A DNA stretch of 39,699 bases from Xanthomonas bonasiae. Lineage in GTDB: Bacteria > Pseudomonadota > Gammaproteobacteria > Xanthomonadales > Xanthomonadaceae. Shown in pieces: positions 1 to 7,376 of the stretch. The number at the start of each line of letters is the position of its first letter. Positions within the stretch are counted from its first letter, which is position 1. Location of the stretch: contig NZ_JAFIWB010000036.1 in the NCBI RefSeq assembly GCF_017163705.1, forward strand, positions 1 to 39,699. Direction: 5' to 3'. Both the position numbers and the translations under genes were made by a program. The notes beneath the pieces were generated by a model that saw only the letters and a program-made list of their open reading frames with translations, had not been told where the DNA came from and searched no databases.

Positions 1-26
1 GGGGATTGGGGATTGGGGATTCGGGA
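1..26. repeat. Short heptanucleotide repeat (GGGGATT units)
   Basis: The window opens with three adjacent copies of GGGGATT followed by a degenerate copy (CGGGATG). The unit is close to the reverse complement of the CCCGATT heptamer that forms the long array at 4375-4514. The copy number may be larger because the array is cut by the window edge. The rest of the gap up to the purK stop at 159 holds no gene that I can support. Confidence 0.7.
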
Positions 27-158
27 TGAACGGCCGGCGGCGGCGGTGAAGCGCTCCGGGATTCGACGAATGACGGCTGACGCGTAGTCGCGCGTGGCGC
101 TGGCGCCCTTTCGGGCCACGCCCAGCCGCGGGGCCTGGGCGCGGCACCCTCGGCCCGC

Positions 159-1306
159 TCAACCCTGCGCGCGCAGGGTCTCGATCACCGGCGCGACCTG
201 GTCGCCGCGCTGCAACTGCGCGCCGACCGTCTGCAGCGCCTGCGCCAAGGCGGCCGGCGTGTCCTCGCGCAGCGTGGCGTGGCCGACCTTGCGGCCCTCG
301 CGCGCGTCCTTGCCGTAGTCGTGCCAATGCCCGCCAGGCTGCGCCAGCACCGGCACGGCGTCGGGCATCTGCCCGATCCAGTTGAGCATGCAGGCATGGC
401 CGAGCATGTGCGTGGACCCCAGCGGCAGGCCCAGCACCGCGCGCAGGTGGTTCTCGAACTGCGAGGTCTCCGCGCCTTCGATGGTCCAGTGGCCGGAGTT
501 GTGCACCCGCGGCGCCATCTCGTTGGCGAGCAGTTCGCCGTCGCGGCAGAACAGTTCCAGCGCGAACACGCCCACGTACTGCAGGCGCTCGGCCAACGCC
601 TGCGCGTGGGCGATGGCGGCCCGCTCCAGCGCGGCATCGGCCTGCGCCGGGGCCAGGCTGGCCGACAGCACCCCCTGCACATGCCAGTTCTCGGTCAGCG
701 GCCAGGTGCGGAACTCGCCGTCGCGGCCGCGCACCGCGACCACGCTGATCTCGCGCTGGAACGGCACGAAGGCTTCCACGATCAGGCCCACGCTGGCCGC
801 CTGCGCGCCCAGCGCGGCCCACGCCGCATCGGCATCGGCCGCGGACTTGATCCGGAACTGGCCCTTGCCGTCGTAGCCCAGGCGCCGGGTCTTGAGAATG
901 CACGGGGTGCCGACCTGCGCCAGCGCCGCGTCCAGTTCGGCGCGGCTTCCGATCGCGGCGAAATCGGGCACCGGGATGCCCAGTTCGCGGAACAGGGTCT
1001 TTTCGGCCAGGCGATCCTGCGCCACCGCAAGCGCGCGCGGGTTCGGGAAGACCGGCACCTGCCCGGCCAGCCATTCGGCACTGGCCGCCGGCACGTTCTC
1101 GAAATCGAAGGTGGCCACGTCGACCCTGGCCGCGAACGCGGCCAGCGCCGCCTCGTCGCGGTAGTCGCCGACCTGCAGCGGCGCGACCTGCCCGGCGCAG
1201 GCGTCGGCCACCGTATCCAGCATCACGAAGCGCAGCCCCAGCGGCGCACCGGCCACGGCCATCATCCGCGCCAACTGGCCGCCGCCCAGGATTCCGACAG
1301 TGGTGC

Positions 1307-1310
<4 letters not shown>
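159..1310 (-). CDS. purK: N5-carboxyaminoimidazole ribonucleotide synthase PurK
   Basis: This is the ATP-grasp enzyme of de novo purine synthesis that carboxylates aminoimidazole ribonucleotide with bicarbonate and ATP to give N5-CAIR. The 383-residue protein begins with the nucleotide-binding [12 protein letters not shown] motif near residues 7-18. It carries the central [13 protein letters not shown] segment and the C-terminal [18 protein letters not shown] stretch typical of PurK. Length matches the family. It is the distal gene of a purE-purK pair: its ATG overlaps the purE stop by four bases (ATGA), so translation is probably coupled. Cytoplasmic. Assignment is secure. Confidence 0.97.
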
Positions 1311-1810
<500 letters not shown>

Positions 1811-1868
1811 GGCCGTCCCCTGCCTTAAAGACGTATTCTAGCCGTCTTCCACGCAAGACGAAGACCGG

Positions 1869-2138
1869 ATGGATCGCAAACTGCTCGACCTGCTGTGCTC
1901 GCCCGACACCCGCCAACCGCTGGCCCTGCTGGATGCGCGCGGCCTGGAGGCGCTGAACCGCGCCATCGCCGCCGGCGGCGTGCAGCGCGCCGACGGCAGC
2001 CCGCAGGCGCAAGCGCTGCGCGAGGCGCTGATCACCCGCGACCGCAAGCAGCTGTTCCGCGTCGACGACGGCATCCCGGTGCTGTTGGCCGAAGAAGCGA
2101 TCGGCACCGCCCAGCTCGCCGACTTCCCCGGCAAATGA
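1869..2138 (+). CDS. Trm112/YcaR-like small protein
   Basis: An 89-residue protein starting LLDLLCSPDTRQPL and ending in the family hallmark FRVDDGIPVLLAEEA. Relatives in the Trm112/UPF0434 family are small zinc-ribbon proteins; eukaryotic Trm112 activates several methyltransferases, while the bacterial role is poorly defined. Here the usual CPxC knuckle is reduced to a single cysteine (Cys10), and about 25 extra residues lie between the two conserved ends, so zinc binding is doubtful. The stop overlaps the nadC start (ATGA at 2135-2138), suggesting translational coupling. The function here is unknown. Confidence 0.85.
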   Translation: MDRKLLDLLCSPDTRQPLALLDARGLEALNRAIAAGGVQRADGSPQAQALREALITRDRKQLFRVDDGIPVLLAEEAIGTAQLADFPGK

Positions 2139-3013
2139 GCGGCGCCGCGGCGCCGCTGCAGCCGCCGGCGCAGGCATCGATCGACGCCGACGTGGCACGC
2201 GCGTTGGCCGAGGACATCGGCAGCGGCGACGTCACCGCCGCGCTGCTGCCCGACCGCGCCGACAGCGCCTACCTGCTGTGCAAGCAGGACGCGGTGATCG
2301 CCGGCCGGCCCTGGTTCGACGCCTGCCACCGCGCGCTCGACCCGCAGGTGCGGATCGACTGGCGCATCGCCGAAGGCGAACGCGTCGCCGCGGGCACCGT
2401 GCTGGCGCTGCTGCACGGGCGCAGCCGCGCGCTGGTCAGCGCCGAGCGCGCCTCGCTGAACTTCCTGCAGACCCTGTCCGCGACCGCGACCGCCACCGCC
2501 GCCTACGTGGCCGCGGTCGCCGGCACCGGCGCGCGCATCCTCGACACGCGCAAGACCCTGCCCGGCCTGCGCCTGGCGCAGAAGTACGCGGTGCGTTGCG
2601 GCGGCGGCAGCAACCACCGCTTCGGCCTGTACGACACGGTGATGCTGAAGGAAAACCACATCCACGCCGCCGGCTCGCTGAGTGCGGCGGTGCAGGCCGC
2701 GCGCGCGCAATGGCCGGACCTGCCGCTGGTGGTCGAGGTGGAGACGCTGGCGCAACTGCGCGAAGCCTTGACGGTGGGCTGCGACCGCATCCTGATCGAC
2801 GACTTCGATGCGGCGCAGCGCCGCGAAGCGGTGGCGATCGCCGCGGCCGCGCCGTTCCACCGCGCGATCCCGCTGGAGGTGTCCGGCGGCGTCGACCTGG
2901 ACGGCGTGCGCGCGATCGCCGCCGACGGCGTGGACTGCATCTCCATCGGCGCGCTGACCAAGCACGTGCAGGCGGTGGATCTGTCACTGAAGCTGGGACC
3001 GCCGCCGCACTGA
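2135..3013 (+). CDS. nadC: Nicotinate-nucleotide diphosphorylase (carboxylating) NadC
   Basis: NadC (quinolinate phosphoribosyltransferase) converts quinolinate and PRPP to nicotinate mononucleotide, CO2 and pyrophosphate in de novo NAD synthesis. From the ATG at 2135, which overlaps the preceding stop, the protein has 292 residues, the normal length. Visible signatures are ALAEDIGSGDVT at the N-terminus, ILDTRKTLPGLR, the KYAVRCGGGSNHRFGLYD active-site segment, MLKENHI, and the C-terminal LEVSGGVDLDGVRAIAADGVD phosphate-binding region. The open frame continues upstream to 1895, but that part is only a shadow of the Trm112-like gene. Cytoplasmic. Confidence 0.96.
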   Translation: MSGAAAPLQPPAQASIDADVARALAEDIGSGDVTAALLPDRADSAYLLCKQDAVIAGRPWFDACHRALDPQVRIDWRIAEGERVAAGTVLALLHGRSRALVSAERASLNFLQTLSATATATAAYVAAVAGTGARILDTRKTLPGLRLAQKYAVRCGGGSNHRFGLYDTVMLKENHIHAAGSLSAAVQAARAQWPDLPLVVEVETLAQLREALTVGCDRILIDDFDAAQRREAVAIAAAAPFHRAIPLEVSGGVDLDGVRAIAADGVDCISIGALTKHVQAVDLSLKLGPPPH

Positions 3014-3078
3014 CTTCACGGCCACGGCCACGCCGCTCTGCGACGCTGCACGCATCCCCCTATTCACCGAGTTCGCCG

Positions 3079-4176
3079 ATGGCCCGCCCCTGGTTCGCGT
3101 TGTTGTGTGCCGCCGCCCTGTTTCCCGCCGGCCGCGCGGCTGCCGCGGAGGTGTGCGACCTGCCGCCGCGCTTCGGCCTGACGCCCGCCGCCGTCGCCAT
3201 CGTGCGCACCGCCTGCAACGAGCACCGCCTGTGGTGGCGGCCGTTCATCGATCGCGACGGCCGACTCGCCGGCCTGCGCGTGACCGAGGCCGAGCGCAGC
3301 TATCTCGCCGATCACGGCATCGAAGCCTGGCAGCGCGTGGCCGCCTATTGGCGCGACAGCGGCACGCTGGGCGCGATGGGCGGCAGCGACGGCGCCGCCA
3401 GCTGCCAGCAACTGGACGGCTCGCGCTACCGGCAGGCGGACTGCCGCGCGTTCATCGTCGACAACCCGTGGTCGGCGGCGTTCGTGTCCTGGGTGATGGT
3501 GCGCGCCGGCGTCGGCGGCTTCCGCACCTCGGTGCGGCACATCGACTACATCCGCGCCGCCTACCAGGCCGGTGCCGACGGCCTGCCCTACCGTTACGCC
3601 GACCCGCAGCAGGACAAGCCCGCGCCGGGCGACCTGCTGTGCTTCCTGCGCGGGCGCAAGCAACCGCTGGGCGCGGCCGGGCTGCGCGAGGCGCTGGCGC
3701 GCGGCGGCGCGCTGCCGTGGGAATCGCATTGCGACATCGTGGTCGCGGCCAACGTCGGCGGCGACCACACGCTGTACCTGATCGGCGGCAACGTGCTCAA
3801 CGCGGTGACCATGCGCAAGCTGCCGCTGGACCGCGCCGGCCGCCTGCAGCTGGAGGCGCCGCTGGCGCAGGACCAGGCCGGCGACGACGGCGCCGGCCTG
3901 GAGTGCACGCCCGGCCGCGAAGAGCTGTGCGACTTCAATCGCCAGGACTGGGCGGCGCTGCTGCAGCTGCAACCGCAGGCGCAGTTGCAGCCGCCGGTGA
4001 CGCCGGGCGTCGTTCCCGCCGTGGATCCGGCCGCGCCGCCGGCCACCGCGCCGATGGTGCCACCGCCGGCATCCGGCACGGCGCCAGCCGCACCGGCCGT
4101 ACCGACCGCACCGTCCCCCGCAGCGGCGACACCGGGGGCACAACCGTCGGCGACCGAACCGCTGCCGGAACGCTAG
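3079..4176 (+). CDS. Secreted DUF2272-domain protein with Pro/Ala-rich tail
   Basis: A 365-residue protein with an N-terminal signal peptide (about residues 1-22, ending AAA-AE). The body matches what I know of DUF2272, a family of predicted NlpC/P60-like cysteine-hydrolase fold: NPWSAAFVSWVMVRAGV carries the region around a possible nucleophile, although an alanine-phenylalanine pair sits where a cysteine is expected; HCDIVV is a later conserved histidine segment. The last 70 or so residues are low-complexity proline/alanine/threonine. Start chosen at ATG 3079 because the upstream frame is nadC shadow. It is 65 bases after nadC. Cell-wall amidase activity would be inference only. Confidence 0.75.
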   Translation: MARPWFALLCAAALFPAGRAAAAEVCDLPPRFGLTPAAVAIVRTACNEHRLWWRPFIDRDGRLAGLRVTEAERSYLADHGIEAWQRVAAYWRDSGTLGAMGGSDGAASCQQLDGSRYRQADCRAFIVDNPWSAAFVSWVMVRAGVGGFRTSVRHIDYIRAAYQAGADGLPYRYADPQQDKPAPGDLLCFLRGRKQPLGAAGLREALARGGALPWESHCDIVVAANVGGDHTLYLIGGNVLNAVTMRKLPLDRAGRLQLEAPLAQDQAGDDGAGLECTPGREELCDFNRQDWAALLQLQPQAQLQPPVTPGVVPAVDPAAPPATAPMVPPPASGTAPAAPAVPTAPSPAAATPGAQPSATEPLPER

Positions 4177-4258
4177 CGTTCTATCGAATGCTTGCGGCCT
4201 TCAGGATCCGTACCGGCTCGCCTCGATCCATCGGTCGCAGCAGGCTTTGTCGGTGAGG

Positions 4259-4284
4259 CCTGTCGCGACTGAAGTCGCTCCCAC
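4259..4284 (-). repeat. REP-like GTAG-family element, variant copy
   Basis: Read on the minus strand this begins GTGGGAGCGACTTCAGTC and continues GCGACAGG. The stem is GCGACT pairing with AGTCGC across a two-base turn. It is a variant of the GTAG-type REP element of Xanthomonadaceae, with GTGG in place of GTAG, and is closely related to the pair at 27577-27644. It lies between the DUF2272 gene and the heptamer array. Confidence 0.7.
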
Positions 4285-4374
4285 AAGAGGCCTTGAGTCG
4301 CACACGAAAACGTCGCGCTCGCGATCGGCGCTCCTTCGAACGAATCCCAGCCACGGCCCCAGCTCCAGCCCAGC

Positions 4375-4514
4375 CCCGATTCCCGATTCCCGATTCCCGA
4401 TTCCCGAGTCCCGATTCCCGAGTCCCGAGTCCCGAGTCCCGAGTCCCGAGTCCCGAGTCCCGATTCCCGAGTCCCGAGTCCCGAGTCCCGAGTCCCGAGT
4501 CCCGAGTCCCGAGT
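4375..4514. repeat. Tandem array of 20 heptanucleotide units (CCCGATT/CCCGAGT)
   Basis: Exactly 20 uninterrupted 7-bp units, each CCCGATT or CCCGAGT. In order the sixth base reads T T T T G T G G G G G G T G G G G G G G, so units 1-4, 6 and 13 are CCCGATT and the rest CCCGAGT. The only variation is this T/G position, which is the pattern expected from slippage or unequal exchange plus one ancestral substitution. Because 7 is not a multiple of 3 the array stays open in several frames on both strands, producing spurious ORFs. It lies between the DUF2272 gene and the DUF3301 gene, 48 bases before the latter's ATG, so length changes could alter the spacing of upstream signals. Confidence 0.95.
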
Positions 4515-4562
4515 CCCCAACCAAGCATTGCCGCTCCACCCCGCGTCTCGCTACAGTGACGC

Positions 4563-4907
4563 ATGCCTAGCCTGATCCTGTTGATGATTGCCGGCGCCGC
4601 GGTGTTCGCGTTCTGGAACGCGTCGCGCGCCGCCGCCGAACGCGCCGAGAGCCTCGGCCGCAATGCCTGCAAGGCCGCCGATGTGCAGTGGCTGGACCAG
4701 AGCGTGCACGGCACCGGCCTGCGCCTGCGGCGCCTGCCCAGCGGCTGGCTCGGCTTCGAGCGGACCTTCCGCTTCGACTATTCCTACGATGGCATCGATC
4801 GCCACAGCGGTCGCCTGGTGCTGCTCGGCGATCAGCTGATCGCCTTCACCGGGCCCTCGGTGGCCACGGTGACGGCGCTGCACGAAGGCCGTGCGCCGCG
4901 CGAGTGA
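4563..4907 (+). CDS. DUF3301 small membrane-anchored protein
   Basis: A 114-residue protein with one N-terminal hydrophobic helix (about residues 3-18) followed by a soluble domain. The pattern RNACKAADVQWLDQSV, LRLRRLPSGWLGFERTFRFDYS and GRLVLLGDQ fits DUF3301, a short uncharacterised family of gamma- and betaproteobacteria with a conserved aromatic-rich beta domain. It would sit in the inner membrane with the domain in the cytoplasm or periplasm; orientation is not clear. Its start is 48 bases after the heptamer array. No function can be assigned. Confidence 0.8.
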   Translation: MPSLILLMIAGAAVFAFWNASRAAAERAESLGRNACKAADVQWLDQSVHGTGLRLRRLPSGWLGFERTFRFDYSYDGIDRHSGRLVLLGDQLIAFTGPSVATVTALHEGRAPRE

Positions 4908-4982
4908 GGCGCTGCCTCGTCGTTCGCGAAGTCGTTCCGCAAGGGCTCCCGCAGGACAGACAAGATGTTCTGCACGCATGTC

Positions 4983-5006
4983 GGTCGCGCCTGAAGGCGC
5001 TCCTAC
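4983..5006 (-). repeat. REP-like GTAG element, single copy
   Basis: On the minus strand this reads GTAGGAGCGCCTTCAGGC followed by GCGACC. The stem is GCGCCT pairing with AGGCGC. It is a GTAG-type REP copy between the DUF3301 gene and the sspB stop, in a 253-base convergent gap that otherwise shows nothing I can support. In this position it may protect or end the convergent transcripts. Confidence 0.75.
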
Positions 5007-5160
5007 AGGGCCTCGATCCAACCTGGCCTTGGCGCGCGCGAACCGTGGCGAATGGTGCGCAGCGCCTGGCGATGCGCGCGATCCGCCGGGCATCGATGCC
5101 GCCAGCGGATCGGACGATCGCTCCGGCCACATGCGCGCCGGCGCGGGTCCGACGTCGCCG

Positions 5161-5595
5161 TTACTTCACCACGCGCAGATGCGGGCGCTTGCCGCCGGTG
5201 CCGTCGTCGGAACCGCTGGGGCGCGGCGGCGGGGTGTCGTCGCCCGGCGGCTCGGTGGCGCCGTGGATATCGTCCGGCAGCGCCATGCCCTGCCCGGTTT
5301 CGCGCGCGTACACCGCCAGCACTGCGGCCATCGGCACCTGCACCGGATAGCTGACGCCGCCGAAGCGCGCAGTGAAGCTGACCCCGTCGTTGTCGATCTG
5401 CAACCGCACCACCGCGCGTTCGGCGATGTTGAGCACCACCCGGCCGTCCTTGACCGCGCTCGGCGGCACCTGCACGTTGGGCAGGCCCGCATCCACCAGG
5501 ATGTGCGGGGTCATGCCGTTGTCGTTGATCCACTCCACCAGCGCCCGCAACAGGTACGGGCGATGGCTGGTCATGCGGGAAATATCGTCGGTCAT
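5161..5595 (-). CDS. sspB: ClpXP specificity-enhancing factor SspB
   Basis: SspB delivers ssrA-tagged and some other substrates to the ClpXP protease. The 144-residue protein has the N-terminal substrate-binding domain (SHRPYLLRALVEWINDNGMTPHI, LNIAERAV, FTARFGGVSYPVQVPMAAVLAVYARE). A flexible acidic/proline linker follows, and the protein ends in RPHLRVVK, matching the C-terminal ClpX-docking tail of the family. It is downstream of sspA on the same strand, 79 bases apart, the usual sspAB order. Cytoplasmic. Assignment is secure. Confidence 0.95.
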   Translation of the reverse strand: MTDDISRMTSHRPYLLRALVEWINDNGMTPHILVDAGLPNVQVPPSAVKDGRVVLNIAERAVVRLQIDNDGVSFTARFGGVSYPVQVPMAAVLAVYARETGQGMALPDDIHGATEPPGDDTPPPRPSGSDDGTGGKRPHLRVVK

Positions 5596-5674
5596 GCGCC
5601 AATTCTACGCGTCGGCACGCAATGGCGCCGGCGCAACGCGGGAAAAACCGGATGCGCCACGCGCGGCCGGAACA

Positions 5675-6310
5675 TCAGGCCGGCAGGTCGCGCAGCTTCT
5701 TTTCCTGATCCGTCAGGCTGCGGATGAAACCGGGATTGCGGAAGATGCGGTTGCCGTAGTCCTCGATCGCCTTGCCGTCCTTGGGCAGCGGAATGTCCAG
5801 CGCCTGCAGGCGCCAGATGATCGGCGCCATCGCGCAATCGGCCAGGCTCATTTCCGGATTGAGGAAGAACTTGCTGGCCTTGAACAGCGGCACCGACGCG
5901 GTCAGCAGCTCCTTGAGCCGCTTGCGCCCGGCCTCGGCCTGGGCCTTGTTGCCGAGCTGGATCGCCTGCACCTGCGGCACCCAGTCGTGCTCGATGCGCA
6001 GCATGGCCAGGCGCAGGCGCGCGCGCGACAACGGATCGACCGGCATCAGCGGCGGATGCGGATAGCGCTCGTCCAGGTATTCGCTGACCACGGAGGCGGC
6101 GTACAGCACCAGCTCGCGCTCCACCAGGGTCGGCACCGAGTGGTAGGGATTGAGATCGATCAGGTCTTCGGGAGGATTCTGCGGATCCACCGCCACGAAA
6201 TCGTAGGTCACGCCCTTTGCGGCGAGCACCAGACGGACGCGGTGGCACAGCACATCATCCGTGGAAGAAAACAACGTCAAGGTATTTCGCATACGCACAC
6301 TCGCCGCCAT
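5675..6310 (-). CDS. sspA: Stringent starvation protein A SspA
   Basis: A 211-residue glutathione-S-transferase-fold protein that in E. coli binds RNA polymerase and supports transcription during starvation and stress; it lacks transferase activity. The surface-pocket motif PHP falls at residues 84-86, the same numbers as in E. coli SspA. The N-terminal thioredoxin-like domain (TLFSSTDDVLCHRVRLVLAAKG) and C-terminal helical domain are complete. The start at 6310 is supported by a GGAG eight bases upstream. It is co-oriented with and downstream of petABC, an arrangement common in proteobacteria, but a 170-base gap makes separate transcription likely. Confidence 0.95.
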   Translation of the reverse strand: MAASVRMRNTLTLFSSTDDVLCHRVRLVLAAKGVTYDFVAVDPQNPPEDLIDLNPYHSVPTLVERELVLYAASVVSEYLDERYPHPPLMPVDPLSRARLRLAMLRIEHDWVPQVQAIQLGNKAQAEAGRKRLKELLTASVPLFKASKFFLNPEMSLADCAMAPIIWRLQALDIPLPKDGKAIEDYGNRIFRNPGFIRSLTDQEKKLRDLPA

Positions 6311-6480
6311 TCAAGGCTCTCCGACGACCGGAATCCGCCGGCCGCATCGATGCCGCCAACACCCTGCTGACGGTCATCACGGCCCCTGAGTGTGCAACCC
6401 TCGCTCGCAAAAGCCAATAGGATGAACAGGGGATCGGGTCAGCAACGATGCAGACAACGCGCCGGCACTGCGGCCGACGC

Positions 6481-7227
6481 TCAATGCACGTCCTTCCAGT
6501 ATTCCTTCTTCAGCAGATAGGCCAGGAAGGTCAGCAGCGCCAGGAACAGCACCACCCACACGCCCAGGCTCTGCCGCTTCAGCGCGGCCGGTTCGCCGGC
6601 GTATTCGAGGAAGTTGCTGATGTCGCGGACCGTCTGGTCGAACTGCGCCGGCGTCTCCCTGCCCGGCGAGGCCAGTTGCAGCCGCTCCACCGGCTTGTCC
6701 ACGCCGGGCTGCTCGGCCTTGCCGTAGATCGGCTGCTGCAGGCCCTGCAGCTCCCACAGCGGATTGGGCATCGAGGCGTTGGCGAACAGCTTGTTGTTCC
6801 AGCCCAACGGGCGCGACTGGTCCAGATAGAACGACTTCAGGTAGGTATAGACCCAGTCGGTGCCGCGCACGCGCGCGATCAGGCTCAGGTCCGGCGGCGC
6901 CTTGCCGAACCACTTGGTCGCCGCATCGTGCGGCATCGCCGCCTCGATGTGCTCGCCGACCTTGGCGCCGGTGAAGTTGAGGTTGGCCATCACCTCGTCC
7001 TCGCTCAGGCCCAGGTCCTCGGCCATGCGCGAGTAGCGCAGGTATTTCAGCGAATGGCAGCCGGAACAGTAGTTCATGAACAGCTTGGCGCCGCGCTGCA
7101 GCGAGGCACGGTCGCCGAGATCGTTGCCGGCCTGCTGGGTGGCGCCGCCCTCGGCGGCCAGCGCCGAGGCGGACAACAGCAGCGCGGAGGCGAAGCAGGC
7201 CAGAACGGACATCAGGCGCTTGCTCAT
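6481..7227 (-). CDS. petC: Ubiquinol-cytochrome c reductase, cytochrome c1
   Basis: The membrane-anchored c-type cytochrome of complex III, passing electrons from the Rieske protein to soluble or bound cytochrome c. The 248-residue protein has a signal peptide (residues 1-24), the covalent heme site CSGCH near residue 54, the axial-methionine region NASMPNPLWELQG, and a C-terminal transmembrane helix (GVWVVLFLALLTFLAYLL) followed by a short lysine-rich tail. It lies last in petA-petB-petC. A strong GGAGG seven bases before its ATG lies inside the 50-codon ORF at 7224-7376, whose stop overlaps this start (ATGA). Confidence 0.96.
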   Translation of the reverse strand: MSKRLMSVLACFASALLLSASALAAEGGATQQAGNDLGDRASLQRGAKLFMNYCSGCHSLKYLRYSRMAEDLGLSEDEVMANLNFTGAKVGEHIEAAMPHDAATKWFGKAPPDLSLIARVRGTDWVYTYLKSFYLDQSRPLGWNNKLFANASMPNPLWELQGLQQPIYGKAEQPGVDKPVERLQLASPGRETPAQFDQTVRDISNFLEYAGEPAALKRQSLGVWVVLFLALLTFLAYLLKKEYWKDVH

Positions 7228-7376
7228 AGGGATCCCTCCGCCATCGCACCGAACAGGGAGCCGAGCGCCTGCCGGCCCCAGAACACGATCTGCCCCAACG
7301 GCAGCAGGTAGCTCATGGCGGACAACAACGCGACGCTCGCGGAGCAGGCCAGGACGGCAATCACGGGCTTAGTCAT
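7224..7376 (-). CDS. Chimeric 50-residue ORF between petB and petC
   Basis: A 50-codon ORF whose ATG lies eight bases inside the petB end and whose TGA overlaps the petC ATG. Residues 1-20 (MTKPVIAVLACSASVALLSA) resemble the petC signal peptide: the first 60 bases match the petC start at 44 of 60 positions in an ungapped hand alignment. Residues 22-45 (SYLLPLGQIVFWGRQALGSLFGAM) resemble petB around YVLPWGQMSFWG: 55 of 72 bases match. It would encode one hydrophobic segment and an amphipathic tail. Its own ribosome-binding site is weak, so it would depend on coupling to petB. It may be a duplication remnant or a real small bc1-associated membrane protein. I do not recognise it as a known family. 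Confidence 0.6.
   Translation of the reverse strand: MTKPVIAVLACSASVALLSAMSYLLPLGQIVFWGRQALGSLFGAMAEGSL

Noticed and set aside
4375-4514. CRISPR array
   Set aside because: Units are 7 bp and directly abutting, with no spacers and no cas genes nearby.
4173-4714. Several overlapping ORFs coding for GTRDSGL/SPESRVP-type repeats
   Set aside because: They are translations of the 7-bp array, which is open in all three frames on each strand; no conserved domain or ribosome-binding site.
7224-7376. Sequencing duplication or assembly error as the cause of the petB/petC mini-ORF
   Set aside because: The matches are about 73-76 percent, not identical, so the copies have diverged over time; an assembly error would give exact copies.
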